NCBI GenBank assembly: GCA_900550695.1
Contig: URTF01000001.1
Location: 40,767-104,766, forward strand
Direction of reading: 5' to 3'
Source: an uncultured Ruminococcus sp.
GTDB lineage: Bacteria; Bacillota; Clostridia; Oscillospirales; Ruminococcaceae
DNA: 64,000 nucleotides
The position numbers and the translations under genes are program-made. Shown piece after piece: positions 16,962 to 25,082 of the stretch; the first letter of the stretch is position 1; the number at the start of each line of letters is the position of its first letter. The notes beneath the pieces are model-generated. The model made no database searches. It was not told the origin of the DNA and saw nothing but the letters and a program-made list of their open reading frames with translations.

Positions 16962-17630
16962 TTATTCTATTGCCGAAACGAAGCGAACGCCGCAGTCCAT
17001 CATCAGCTTATAAGCCGCAAGATCGGCAAATGCCGCATTATGATAAGGCGCATCGTAGGTTTCGACCGCATTTATCGGAACAATGATGTTCAGCGGCTTG
17101 TTTTCCTTGTTGAAAAGCGTTTTTAGCGAAAGGCAGAACTGGAGAACGCATATATCCGTGCAGTCGCCGCAGACGATGAATGTGTCAGCCTGCCTGTGTT
17201 CGTCAAGGAAAGCCCTGAAAGCTTCTTCGTGACAGCCGTTGGTCGAATTCTTTTCGATGAGTGTGTAGCCGCCGATGCTTTTCAACTCGTCCACTATCTC
17301 GGATTCGCTCGTGCCTTTTACGCAGTGTTCGGGGAAAGAAGTGAACTCCGCACAGCCTTTTTCATGGCAGTCGGCAAAAGCAAAAGCGGCAATGCCTGCG
17401 TTTTTACATTCGGAAAGAAGCTTTGCCGACGGTCCGATGATACTTTCAACGCTGTCGGAATGCATTGCGCCCTCACGGATAAAGCCGTTGATAATGTCAA
17501 CAAGTGCAAGAACGGTCTTGTCCTTATCGAAATCGGAAAGCTTTGCGGCAGTGAGCGAATTTATCCCGTCCGCAAGCTCATTCACATAAGCAGCGGCGGA
17601 AGAAACTGCGTTTTTATCAAATTTTTTCAT
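16962..17630 (-). CDS. Isochorismatase-family cysteine hydrolase, probable nicotinamidase
   Basis: Nicotinamidase turns nicotinamide into nicotinate, the substrate of PncB encoded immediately downstream. The 222-residue protein has VLALVDIINGFIREGAM (family catalytic Asp), an EKNSTNGCHEEAF segment in the place of the catalytic Lys region, and VCGDCTDICVLQF with the nucleophilic Cys. The start at 17630 is chosen because AGGAG precedes it; the open frame extends further upstream but overlaps the neighbouring gene. Pairing with pncB makes nicotinamidase the best guess, though other isochorismatase-like amidases remain possible. Confidence 0.8.
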   Translation of the reverse strand: MKKFDKNAVSSAAAYVNELADGINSLTAAKLSDFDKDKTVLALVDIINGFIREGAMHSDSVESIIGPSAKLLSECKNAGIAAFAFADCHEKGCAEFTSFPEHCVKGTSESEIVDELKSIGGYTLIEKNSTNGCHEEAFRAFLDEHRQADTFIVCGDCTDICVLQFCLSLKTLFNKENKPLNIIVPINAVETYDAPYHNAAFADLAAYKLMMDCGVRFVSAIE

Positions 17631-17688
17631 AAAAACAACTCCTATAACGAAGCCGCACAGCTTTAAAATTGTGCGGCAAAAGATCCAC

Positions 17689-18159
17689 TTACTTCTTGAT
17701 AGTTCCGTTGGAGGGAACGTTTCGTACAGCCTGCTTGGTCTTGCGGACATCGGTGAGAGCCGCCTGAAGTGCGCTCTCCGACTGGGTAAGGATATCATCG
17801 ATATACTTGTTTGCGGCGTTCTTTACGTCCTTTGCACGAGCCTGAGCCTGATTGAGTATCTCGACCGCCTGTGCCTTTGCAGCCTTGGTTATCTCATCGT
17901 TGGAAACGATGATCTTTGCCCGCTCCTCTGCCTTGCGGATTATCTGTTCAGCCTCTTTGTTCGCAGTGTTCACTATGTCTTTTCGGTCACTGACAATGTT
18001 CCTTGCATCGTGCAGCTCATTTGGGAGGTTAAGACGAAGATCGTTTATGCAGCCTCTCATTTTTTCAACGTCGATAGTGCCTTTTTTGCTGTTGAACGGG
18101 ATAGTTCCCGCATCGTCGAGCATATCGTCCATCATATCAAGAATTTCGTCAATAATCAT
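17689..18159 (-). CDS. Conserved coiled-coil protein next to coaD
   Basis: I do not recognise a defined family for this 156-residue protein. It is strongly helical: a short acidic N-terminus (DEILDMMDDMLDDAG), then a long Ala/Lys/Glu-rich coiled coil (about residues 60-140) like the stalk of F-type ATPase subunit b or a DivIVA-like protein, and a basic tail. There is no membrane segment. It lies between coaD and the pncA-like gene with AAAGGAAA before the start, so it belongs to this operon. Automatic pipelines often label such proteins ATPase-like, which the sequence does not support. Confidence 0.7.
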   Translation of the reverse strand: MIIDEILDMMDDMLDDAGTIPFNSKKGTIDVEKMRGCINDLRLNLPNELHDARNIVSDRKDIVNTANKEAEQIIRKAEERAKIIVSNDEITKAAKAQAVEILNQAQARAKDVKNAANKYIDDILTQSESALQAALTDVRKTKQAVRNVPSNGTIKK

Positions 18160-18210
18160 TTTCTTTTTCCTTTCCGAATGATCTCAAATGTGGTCTGACC
18201 GCAGATGATA

Positions 18211-18723
18211 TCACTCATGCTGTAATTTTTTCGGAACGAGCCTTTCGGTTATGTCTTTTAAGATACATTCGGGGACGAAGTGGCTTATATCACCGCCGAA
18301 TGATGCTATCTGCTTTACAACGCTTGAAGAAAGATACATATTCTCCGAGCTTGTTGTGAGAAAGACGGTTTCCGCCTCATCGTAAAGCATCTTGTTTGCA
18401 AGCGCCATCTGAAATTCATATTCAAAGTCGGAAACGGCACGCAGACCCTTTATAATTGCTATCGCACCGACCTGCTTTATGTAATCCACAAGCAGTCCGT
18501 CCCAGATATCGATAACGACATTTTCAAGGTCAAGTCCGTCAACGACCTTTGTTATAAGCTTTACTCGCTCAACGGAAGAGAACGAGGGACTTTTTACGGC
18601 ATTGACCGAAACGAGAACTATCACCTTGTCGAAAAGGCGTGACGCTCTGCGGATAATATCTGTATGACCGTTCGTTACGGGGTCAAAGCTTCCCGGATAA
18701 ACGGCAATTCTTGGTTTACTCAT
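18211..18723 (-). CDS. coaD: Phosphopantetheine adenylyltransferase
   Basis: CoaD catalyses the penultimate step of coenzyme A synthesis, transferring AMP from ATP to 4'-phosphopantetheine. The 170 residues contain the nucleotidyltransferase motif GSFDPVTNGHTDII near the N-terminus (T/H-x-G-H), the central IAIIKGLRAVSDFEYEFQMA segment and the C-terminal SSENMYLSSSVVKQIASFGGD with the ISSS-like motif. Length is standard. It is commonly paired with rsmD in Firmicutes, as it is here, but a 136-bp repeat element separates the two. Confidence 0.97.
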   Translation of the reverse strand: MSKPRIAVYPGSFDPVTNGHTDIIRRASRLFDKVIVLVSVNAVKSPSFSSVERVKLITKVVDGLDLENVVIDIWDGLLVDYIKQVGAIAIIKGLRAVSDFEYEFQMALANKMLYDEAETVFLTTSSENMYLSSSVVKQIASFGGDISHFVPECILKDITERLVPKKLQHE

Positions 18724-18746
18724 AAATTTTCATCTCCATAGAGATA

Positions 18747-18882
18747 ATACTAATTTTTAATCAAAGTGTAGACAAAAAATCGGCGCAAAATCCATTTAAA
18801 CCTGTTTTCAACATCAAGCTGTTTTCAACAGCTACGAGATTTTGCTTGATTTTTTGTACACTTTCAGTTTATAAATTAGTAT
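18747..18882. repeat. MITE-like palindromic element, copy B
   Basis: This 136-bp element has perfect 10-bp terminal inverted repeats (ATACTAATTT/AAATTAGTAT). It shares the CGGCGCAAAATC and TTGATTTTTTGTACAC blocks with copies A and C, and it contains an inner hairpin around CAGCTG-like sequence. It lies 4 bp from the rsmD stop and splits the usual rsmD-coaD pair. Confidence 0.75.
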
Positions 18883-18886
18883 AGGA

Positions 18887-19441
18887 TTATTCGGCATCAT
18901 CGCCGAAAGGCGTTACAAAAACCGTTACTTCGATCTTTCCGTATTTGTAGGTGCGCTTTTTGATAAGTGCGCCGTAGCTTTCGGGAAGAACAAGACCCGT
19001 TTCGTGTTCGCAGACGATTATGCCCCTGTCGGACATCTTCTCCGCAAGCAGAGGAAGTACCTTTTCAAGTATGCCCTTATTATACGGCGGATCGAGGAAC
19101 GCAAGGTCAAATTTCCTGCGGCAGGTGCGAAGATAACCTATGCTCTCCGTGTTGAGGATATCGGCGGAGTCTGCAAATCCGCAGTTCCTGACGTTCTCGG
19201 TCGTGACTTTTATCGAATTGCGGGATTCGTCAACGAATGTACAGCGCTTTGCACCTCTTGAAAGCGCCTCAATGCCGAGCTGACCCGAGCCTGCAAAGAG
19301 GTCAAGTATCTCCGAGCCGTTTATATCAAACTGAACGATAGAAAAAATAGCTTCTTTGACCTTATCGGTGGTCGGGCGGACATCGCTGCCATCAAGGGTC
19401 ATGAGCTTTCTTCCACGTGCTGAACCTGTAATTACTCTCAT
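18887..19441 (-). CDS. rsmD: 16S rRNA (guanine966-N2)-methyltransferase RsmD
   Basis: RsmD methylates G966 of 16S rRNA using S-adenosylmethionine. The 184-residue protein begins MRVITGSARGRKL, followed by RPTTDKVKEAIFSI, the SAM-binding motif DLFAGSGQLGIEALSRGA and the catalytic LDPPYNKG (N/DPPY motif, about residue 115). All are diagnostic. AAAGGAAA lies before the start, and the gene has its own sigma-A promoter. It probably heads the transcript running through coaD to pncB. Confidence 0.96.
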   Translation of the reverse strand: MRVITGSARGRKLMTLDGSDVRPTTDKVKEAIFSIVQFDINGSEILDLFAGSGQLGIEALSRGAKRCTFVDESRNSIKVTTENVRNCGFADSADILNTESIGYLRTCRRKFDLAFLDPPYNKGILEKVLPLLAEKMSDRGIIVCEHETGLVLPESYGALIKKRTYKYGKIEVTVFVTPFGDDAE

Positions 19442-19483
19442 AAAACTTTCCTTTTCGATGTTTGTTTATGTTTATTCTTTTAT

Positions 19484-19512
19484 ATTATAACTCAAAACGC
19501 TCCGAATGTCTA
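19484..19512 (-). promoter_or_regulatory. Sigma-A-type promoter for rsmD operon
   Basis: On the minus strand TAGACA (19507-19512) and TATAAT (19484-19489) are 17 nt apart, 43 bp upstream of the rsmD start. Confidence 0.75.
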
Positions 19513-19572
19513 TACAAAATTTCATTTTTTTGCCGAGAAAACACCGCTTGCCAAAAAAATTTACAAAACCTC

Positions 19573-19601
19573 TTGACAAAGCATATAAACAGTGCTATAG
19601 T
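19573..19601 (+). promoter_or_regulatory. Strong sigma-A promoter of the GntR-ABC operon
   Basis: The consensus -35 TTGACA (19573-19578), a 17-nt spacer and TATAGT (19596-19601) are clear. The dyad operator begins one base later, which fits tight repression. Confidence 0.88.
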
Positions 19602-19632
19602 GTGTATATAGTGATATATACAGTATATACAC
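19602..19632 (+). promoter_or_regulatory. Dyad operator for the YtrA-type repressor
   Basis: A 31-bp inverted repeat has outer arms GTGTATATA and TATATACAC and mostly symmetric inner bases. It covers the expected transcription start and ends 5 bp before the ribosome binding site GGAGGT. YtrA-subfamily GntR regulators are known to bind such AT-rich dyads in front of their own operons, so autoregulation is inferred. Confidence 0.75.
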
Positions 19633-19649
19633 ATCCTGGAGGTGATATT

Positions 19650-20024
19650 ATCAAAATAACGCTGAACAACACGAGCGACAAACCGATGTATGAGCAGATA
19701 AAAGAAGCCGTGCGCAGTGCCATTCTGAGCGGAGAGCTTTCGGAAAACACACTTCTCCCGAGCGTCCGTCAGCTTGCGGCTGACCTTAATGTGAGCGCAA
19801 TAACGACAAAGCGAGCCTACTCCGACCTCGAACACGAGGGGCTTATCTACACCTCATCGGGAAAGGGTACATTTGTAAAGTCGCCCGACAAAAATATGAT
19901 AATGGAGCAGTACCGTCAGCGGCGGCTTGCGGAATTCTCACGGAACGCCGAAGCACTTCTCAGCGAGGGCTTCACCGAGGAAGAACTTATTAATGCTATA
20001 AAAACGATCAGTGAAAGGAAATGA
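19650..20024 (+). CDS. GntR-family (YtrA-type) transcriptional regulator, probable non-AUG start
   Basis: The protein of about 124 residues has a winged helix-turn-helix opening with the family motif SDKPMYEQIKEAVRSAIL, the LPSVRQLAADLNVS recognition helix region and a short C-terminal helix pair, the small YtrA-type effector part. It probably represses its own operon. No ATG, GTG or TTG lies between the promoter and the conserved N-terminus except a GTG at the predicted transcription start. A perfect GGAGGT (19638-19643) points to ATC at 19650, or ATT at 19647. The stop overlaps the area of the ABC gene start. Confidence 0.87.
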   Translation: MKITLNNTSDKPMYEQIKEAVRSAILSGELSENTLLPSVRQLAADLNVSAITTKRAYSDLEHEGLIYTSSGKGTFVKSPDKNMIMEQYRQRRLAEFSRNAEALLSEGFTEEELINAIKTISERK

Positions 20025-20029
20025 CTTCT

Positions 20030-20893
20030 ATGGACAGCTTAAACATACTCGAAATACGCGATCTGAAGAAAAGCTTTGCGGACGATTTTGTTATCGATAT
20101 CCCCGAGCTTGATATCCCGTCGGGCGCAATAGTCGGAATGATCGGCGAAAACGGCGCAGGCAAGACCTCCGTTCTCCGCATTATAATGAATATCTACGGC
20201 AGAGAAAGCGGAAGCATAAAAGGCTTCGGCGGCATTGACAATGTTTCGGACGAGGCAAAATTCAAGAACCTTGTCGGCTTCGTCCCCGATGAGGACTATC
20301 TGAACATCGCCTTAACTCCCGAAAAAACGGCAAAGGCATTTGCGGCAGTGTTCGGCAAATGGGACAGCGGCGTTTTCTCAAAGTATGTGAAAATGTGGCA
20401 GATCGACACGAAAAAGAAATGCGGCACACTTTCCAAAGGCACGAAAACAAAGGTGATGCTTGCCCTCGCACTTGCGCACGACCCGAAGCTTCTTATCCTT
20501 GACGAACCGACGGCAGGACTTGACCCTGCGGCAAGGCTGGAGATACTCGATATCCTCCGTGAATTCGTTTCGGACGGCGAGCGCTCGGTCATATTCTCGA
20601 CGCACATCACGGGCGACCTTGACAAGACTGCTGACTACATCGCAATGATGATAGACGGAAAGCTGAACGAGATGCTCTCCGCTGATGAAGCGCAGGAAAA
20701 ATACGCCGTAGTTTCGGGCGAAAGACCTGCTCCGACGAGATATCTTATCGGGGAAAAGGAAACCTCACTCGGCTATGAAGCACTCGTCCTCCGAAAGGAT
20801 ATCCCCTCGCTCGGCAATGTCAGCGTCCGCACACCGAATTATGAGGATATTCTCGTGCATACGATACTCCAAAACCGTGAGAACCGAAAGTAA
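20030..20893 (+). CDS. ABC transporter ATP-binding protein (YtrB type)
   Basis: This 287-residue ATPase has all ABC motifs: Walker A GENGAGKTS (about residue 38), the signature in the form LSKGTKTKVMLALALA, Walker B LLILDEPTAGLDP and the switch His in IFSTH. The LSKG signature is common among YtrB and BcrA-like exporters regulated by YtrA repressors. The C-terminal 60 residues form a small extra domain. ATG 20030 is preferred over ATG 20021 because AAAGGA lies 10 nt before it and only 1 nt before the other. It works with the two membrane proteins that follow; the cargo is unknown. Confidence 0.92.
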   Translation: MDSLNILEIRDLKKSFADDFVIDIPELDIPSGAIVGMIGENGAGKTSVLRIIMNIYGRESGSIKGFGGIDNVSDEAKFKNLVGFVPDEDYLNIALTPEKTAKAFAAVFGKWDSGVFSKYVKMWQIDTKKKCGTLSKGTKTKVMLALALAHDPKLLILDEPTAGLDPAARLEILDILREFVSDGERSVIFSTHITGDLDKTADYIAMMIDGKLNEMLSADEAQEKYAVVSGERPAPTRYLIGEKETSLGYEALVLRKDIPSLGNVSVRTPNYEDILVHTILQNRENRK

Positions 20894-20903
20894 GGTGACA
20901 TTT

Positions 20904-21653
20904 ATGAAATACTTAAAAGCTACAATAGCCGCTTATCGAAGAACGGGTATGAACACCATTCATTATATGATGAATGTGTTTTCGGTCATCGGTCTGATAC
21001 TGATTATATTCTGCGCTTTCAGCCGTTCCGATAATGCCGCTCATACAATGATGATCTCTATCGGACTTATCGGAATGACCGCTTTCTACTCACGCACGGA
21101 AGCGGTAAACAGATACGGAATTTTTTTCGGCGGCAAAAAGTTTGAGTCAAGGGGTCTTATTGTTTTTGACGAACGCCCGCAGAGAACACTTCAGCTTATG
21201 CCCTTTTCCCGTGAGGACGCAGTGCGCTCGTTCATAAATTTCGAGCGTTTTACGAACGCGCTCATCATCATTGCGGCAATTGTTTTTGCAGTAAAAGCAT
21301 TTACGCTTACCCTGTATACATCCGGTGTGATCGTTGGAAGTATATTATTTATAGTTTTAACGGCAGGATTTTATGTGTATGAAAAGGCTTTGCTTACATA
21401 CGATATGAATATTTTAACGAACAGGCACAGCCTCAATACAGCATTTTATACATTGTTCTTTATAAATGTACTGTGGGTCGAAAAGCTCACCAAAATTGAG
21501 TTTGGTATGCCCGTTCTTTCCGTAATATTTGCGGTATTGACATTGGTTTCGTGCATTATATTCATCATCGGCTCGGAAAAGGTACACAAACAGCTCATAG
21601 CCGACTGCGGCAGCCGTTCATTCACGGGCGAACCTATCGGAGGTGCGGAATGA
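20904..21653 (+). CDS. Multi-pass membrane protein of the ABC operon (first)
   Basis: I do not recognise a named family. The 249-residue protein has about six hydrophobic segments, among them VFSVIGLILIIFCAF, TNALIIIAAIVFAV and VLSVIFAVLTLVSCIIFIIG. That fits an ABC-2-like permease half of the YtrC/YtrD kind. It starts at the ATG at 20904 with AAGGTGA upstream and ends inside the next gene's start (TGATG). Position after a YtrB-type ATPase makes it the likely membrane channel or a partner. Substrate unknown. Confidence 0.8.
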   Translation: MKYLKATIAAYRRTGMNTIHYMMNVFSVIGLILIIFCAFSRSDNAAHTMMISIGLIGMTAFYSRTEAVNRYGIFFGGKKFESRGLIVFDERPQRTLQLMPFSREDAVRSFINFERFTNALIIIAAIVFAVKAFTLTLYTSGVIVGSILFIVLTAGFYVYEKALLTYDMNILTNRHSLNTAFYTLFFINVLWVEKLTKIEFGMPVLSVIFAVLTLVSCIIFIIGSEKVHKQLIADCGSRSFTGEPIGGAE

Positions 21654-22360
21654 TGAAAAAATACTATTCCGAGGTTTTTAACGGCTTTTTAAAATTCGTT
21701 TTCTGTTTTCTTTTTATAATGGATATCCTTGCACCGATAGCAATGGTTCTTCCGATATACTTCGATGACACGGGAAGAATTATCAATTTATGGGCATCTA
21801 TCTTTTGCCACGCATCACTTTACACGGCATTTGCGCTGAATTTCGGCTTTAAAGGTCCTTTGCCGTCCGACAAAAAGAGTATGAGCTATTTTACGGAAAT
21901 GTATAACTCTGTAAACGGCAATCCGACCGATTATTTTATGAGCTGTGTGATACCTGCGAAAAGAAAGGAACTGATCGATCTCCCTGTAAAGCTTATCCTT
22001 TCGGCAACAGCCGTGCATTGCCTTTCCCTGCTTGCGATACCGCTTTTTGGCGGAGCGGAAACAGCCAAAGCACACACTATTACAGTTATTTTTGAAACGC
22101 TTTTTATAATAATGCTGCCTTTTTGCCTTATGTCGGTCAAAAGGAACTATATCGCCGTAAAGGTAATAATGTCTGTTCTTTCCGCCGCATTGGCAGGTAT
22201 TCTTTTTGTATCAATGTTCGACGGACTTCCTGCATTCCCGATACTTCCCCTGCCAATAAGAATTGCGATCTCTATAACAGCATTTTTGAGCAATATCCTC
22301 TTTTTCCGCTCGACCGTTTACAAGGGCGAGTTTGCGAGAAACGGGGAGAAGATAAGATAA
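21653..22360 (+). CDS. Multi-pass membrane protein of the ABC operon (second)
   Basis: This 235-residue protein is similar in general style to the preceding one, with about six hydrophobic helices (FVFCFLFIMDILAPIAMVL, LILSATAVHCLSLLAIPLF, VIMSVLSAALAGILFVSMF). I recognise no family. The start at 21653 has GGAGGTG at 7-nt spacing; an ATG 3 nt earlier is also possible. The two membrane genes overlap by one base, so their products are probably made in equal amounts and form the transporter with the ATPase. It converges with the following minus-strand gene with only 2 nt between. Confidence 0.78.
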   Translation: MKKYYSEVFNGFLKFVFCFLFIMDILAPIAMVLPIYFDDTGRIINLWASIFCHASLYTAFALNFGFKGPLPSDKKSMSYFTEMYNSVNGNPTDYFMSCVIPAKRKELIDLPVKLILSATAVHCLSLLAIPLFGGAETAKAHTITVIFETLFIIMLPFCLMSVKRNYIAVKVIMSVLSAALAGILFVSMFDGLPAFPILPLPIRIAISITAFLSNILFFRSTVYKGEFARNGEKIR

Positions 22361-22362
22361 AT

Positions 22363-23172
22363 CTACGACCTGCCGAAGCTTTGAACGGTTTCGAGCAGGT
22401 CGCTTTCGGATATGTCCCTCGGCGTTACGATAAGTCCCCTGTCTGCATCAATATCATATCCGTAATATGCGAAAGCAAGCCAAACAAGGTGGGCGCACTG
22501 CGTTCCTGCGATGTTCTCACGGTCGGAATATTTCGGAGAAAAAACACCCGTCAGCAGGCGGTACGGCTTTTCGCAGAGAAGCTCTTTCGCCGTGTCTGCG
22601 ATATCGGAGCGGAGCTGTGCGTCTGCGCCCTTTAACCGCAGGACAAGGAAGTTCGGATAGTGCCGCCACTTTTCGATGTTCTGCAGGCAGGTGTCCTGCC
22701 CGATAACGACAGCTTCGAGCGTTTCGCCATTCTCCGCATCGGTGACAATGGCGGCGTGACCGTTTCTCCACGAGAACACGCTTGACGAATGTGTGATAAG
22801 AATATCCCCTTTTTCGATGAAATCGAGCGAAAGATTCGGGTACTCAACATATTCCTCGCGCGAAATGACAGAATTGGTGAATTCGATATAGTCCACCTCG
22901 GCAAAATACTGCTCCTGATAGGTTTCAAGCGCTTTAAGGGCGGGCATTTTCATTACAGCAGCTTTTCCGAGACCCGTCTGCGCAAAAATAAGCTCGAATT
23001 CGCTCCCGGTGAGCGTTTCGGGCGTTTTTCGTTCGATATTTTCAAGGCTTATCCGCTCGGCTTTGGGGTAAATGTGTGCCATAGGCTCGATATAGAGCAG
23101 TGATGAGGAATACATTGCCAGCACAAGGCATATCCAGAGCAGCCAGAGCGTTATTTTTCTTCCGTTTTTCAT
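22363..23172 (-). CDS. YiiX-like permuted NlpC/P60 cysteine hydrolase, membrane anchored
   Basis: This 269-residue protein has one N-terminal transmembrane helix (about 8-27, LWLLWICLVLAMYSSSLLYI) and a domain with the permuted papain-like order. GDILITHSS and NGHAAIVTD, with the catalytic His, come before GTQCAHLVWLAFAYYGYD, with the catalytic Cys. This order marks the YiiX/YebB branch (DUF830) of the NlpC/P60 superfamily. The active site should lie outside the membrane; peptidoglycan or lipid-linked substrates are possible but not proven. It meets the ABC operon tail to tail. Confidence 0.85.
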   Translation of the reverse strand: MKNGRKITLWLLWICLVLAMYSSSLLYIEPMAHIYPKAERISLENIERKTPETLTGSEFELIFAQTGLGKAAVMKMPALKALETYQEQYFAEVDYIEFTNSVISREEYVEYPNLSLDFIEKGDILITHSSSVFSWRNGHAAIVTDAENGETLEAVVIGQDTCLQNIEKWRHYPNFLVLRLKGADAQLRSDIADTAKELLCEKPYRLLTGVFSPKYSDRENIAGTQCAHLVWLAFAYYGYDIDADRGLIVTPRDISESDLLETVQSFGRS

Positions 23173-23231
23173 TGTGATTATCTCATTTGCGGTTTATTTG
23201 TGATTATTATATCCGTGCTGAGATTTTTTAT

Positions 23232-23313
23232 AAATGAAAAAGGCGCAATTCACATAATAGATTGAACGAATCAGGTTTCGTAAACCTTAAAATGTGAATT
23301 GCGCCTTTTTTTG
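23232..23313 (-). terminator. Terminator downstream of pyk
   Basis: A 19-bp perfect stem (23237-23255 with 23292-23310) encloses a 36-nt loop that itself holds the small hairpin AGGTTT/TAAACCT. On the minus strand it ends in TTTTT, 15-90 bp after the pyk stop. Confidence 0.88.
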
Positions 23314-23327
23314 CTAATAATTACGCA

Positions 23328-24749
23328 TTATTTTATTGTGTCTACCTTGAGCATATTGGTTTTGCCCGCAACGCCGAGGGGGATACCTGCGGTGATAACA
23401 ACAATGTCGTCCTTTTCAACAAGTCCGTGGCTTTTTGCGGCGTCGATAGCGGCGCTGAAAAGTTCATCGGTGCTGCTCTTTTCGTCCATTTTTACGGGAA
23501 CTACGCCCCAGCTGAGACTCATCTGACGGTGAACGGTATCATCGGGCGTACAGCCGATTATCATACAGGTCGGGCGGTACTTTGAAATGTTCTTTGCGGT
23601 CGAACCCGACTTTGTTACAGTGATAACAGCTTTTGCGCCGAGGTCGTGAGCTGTTGTAACTGCGGCGTGGGCAATAGCATTCGTGCTGTCGATACCTTTC
23701 TGCATCGGACGCTTGGAAAGACGTGCGATGTAGTTGATATCCTTTTCCGTTGTTTCGGCGATGAGAGCCATTGTCTTTACGGCTTCAACAGGGTGCTTGC
23801 CTGCGGCAGTTTCGCCCGAGAGCATAATTGCGGAAGTGCCGTCATAGATAGCGTTAGCAACGTCGGTTATCTCGGCTCTTGTCGGACGGAGGTTGGTTAT
23901 CATCGATTCGAGCATCTGAGTTGCGGTGATGACCTGCTTTCCGCTCATATAGCCCTTTTCGATGATCTCTTTCTGGATAGCAGGTATCTGCTCGAAAGGT
24001 ATCTCAACGCCCATATCTCCTCTTGCGACCATGATTCCGTCGGAAACATCGATGATCTCGTCGATGTTGTTCACACCGTCCATATTTTCGATCTTGGAGA
24101 TTATTCTCGGAGTTGTCCAACCGAGGCTCTTTGTGAACTTTTTAAGGTAATTTATATCTGCGGAAGAGCGGACGAACGAAGCCGCAATGAAGTCGAAGCC
24201 CATTTTTGCGCCGAATTCAAGGTCGTTCATATCACGCTCGGAAAGATACGGCATGGAAAGCTCAACGCCGGGAACGTTGATGCCCTTGTTGTTGGAAAGA
24301 GTACCGCCGTGAACTACCGTGCAGACGATATCCGTGTCGGTTATCTTTTCTGCTCTGAGTTCAACTGCGCCGTCATTTATAAGGATAGTTGTGCCGACGC
24401 TTACGTCCTTCGGCAGGTTTTTGAAGTTGATGTAAGCCTTTTTTGCGGTACATTCGCACTCGATAGTTGTGAGTGTGATAGTATCGCCGTCGTCAACATC
24501 GACAGGCTTGTTGTCAACAAACTGTCCGAGTCTTATTTCAGGGCCTTTTGTATCGAGCATTGTGGCAATGGGCAGACCGAGTTCGTTTCTCAAACGTGTT
24601 ACCTGCTCAAAGCGGCGCTTGTGTATCTCATAATCGCCGTGTGAAAAGTTGAAACGAGCAACATCCATGCCCGAGAGCATCATTTCACGCAAAATGTTGT
24701 CGTCGTCCGTAGCAGGACCTACTGTGCAGACTATCTTTGTTTTTCTCAT
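23328..24749 (-). CDS. pyk: Pyruvate kinase
   Basis: Pyruvate kinase makes pyruvate and ATP from phosphoenolpyruvate in the last step of glycolysis. The 473 residues begin with KTKIVCTVGPATDDD and GMDVARFNFSHG. They contain the catalytic region IISKIENMDGVNNIDEIIDVSDGIMVARGDMGVEIP (split motif with the catalytic Lys and the metal-binding Glu/Asp), and LPTRAEITDVANAIYDGTSAIMLSGETAAG-like core. The extra C-terminal PEP-utiliser domain of many Bacilli is absent. It is divergent from the phosphofructokinase gene, so two glycolytic genes share one control region. Confidence 0.97.
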   Translation of the reverse strand: MRKTKIVCTVGPATDDDNILREMMLSGMDVARFNFSHGDYEIHKRRFEQVTRLRNELGLPIATMLDTKGPEIRLGQFVDNKPVDVDDGDTITLTTIECECTAKKAYINFKNLPKDVSVGTTILINDGAVELRAEKITDTDIVCTVVHGGTLSNNKGINVPGVELSMPYLSERDMNDLEFGAKMGFDFIAASFVRSSADINYLKKFTKSLGWTTPRIISKIENMDGVNNIDEIIDVSDGIMVARGDMGVEIPFEQIPAIQKEIIEKGYMSGKQVITATQMLESMITNLRPTRAEITDVANAIYDGTSAIMLSGETAAGKHPVEAVKTMALIAETTEKDINYIARLSKRPMQKGIDSTNAIAHAAVTTAHDLGAKAVITVTKSGSTAKNISKYRPTCMIIGCTPDDTVHRQMSLSWGVVPVKMDEKSSTDELFSAAIDAAKSHGLVEKDDIVVITAGIPLGVAGKTNMLKVDTIK

Positions 24750-24849
24750 AAACTGACCATACTTGGATTAAGTATGTGTCCTCCTCTCATAACAGCAAAA
24801 AGCCTTTGAAAATTCTTTTAAGGAAAATTTAAAACTTTTCCCATTATAT

Positions 24850-24878
24850 ATATTAACATATTAATTTATAAAAATCAA
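24850..24878 (-). promoter_or_regulatory. Candidate sigma-A promoter for pyk
   Basis: On the minus strand TTGATT (24873-24878) and TAATAT (24850-24855) are 17 nt apart, about 100 bp upstream of the start codon. The region is very AT-rich, so alternatives exist. Confidence 0.45.
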
Positions 24879-25002
24879 TACAAAAATTACACATTTTTGA
24901 AAAAGTGCAAAATTTCTTAAGAATACGTTTTCTGTAAACCATTACTGTACGAAAGCGGAAAAAACGTCCCGAAAAACCTCGAAAATACTGTCGTTTTGGA
25001 TA

Positions 25003-25031
25003 TGGAAACAAAAAATAAGGTATGATATAAT
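25003..25031 (+). promoter_or_regulatory. Sigma-A promoter for phosphofructokinase
   Basis: TGGAAA (25003-25008), a 17-nt spacer and a perfect TATAAT (25026-25031) with an upstream TG lie 51 bp before the start codon. Confidence 0.75.
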
Positions 25032-25082
25032 TAAATTATAGTGCAAAACCGTATTTTTTCAAATGTATCGGAGGTTAATTTT

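Larger units (their letters stand above)
24750..25082. other. Divergent control region between pyk and pfk
   Basis: This 333-bp AT-rich stretch holds no supported gene. It contains the candidate promoters for pyk and phosphofructokinase. The pfk leader has CGGAGGT before its ATG. I saw no clear operator or riboswitch. Confidence 0.7.

Noticed and set aside
23646..24644. Open frame of 332 codons on the plus strand
   Set aside because: It lies wholly inside pyk on the opposite strand, has no ribosome binding site, and its Cys/His/Arg-rich composition is that of a mirror frame.
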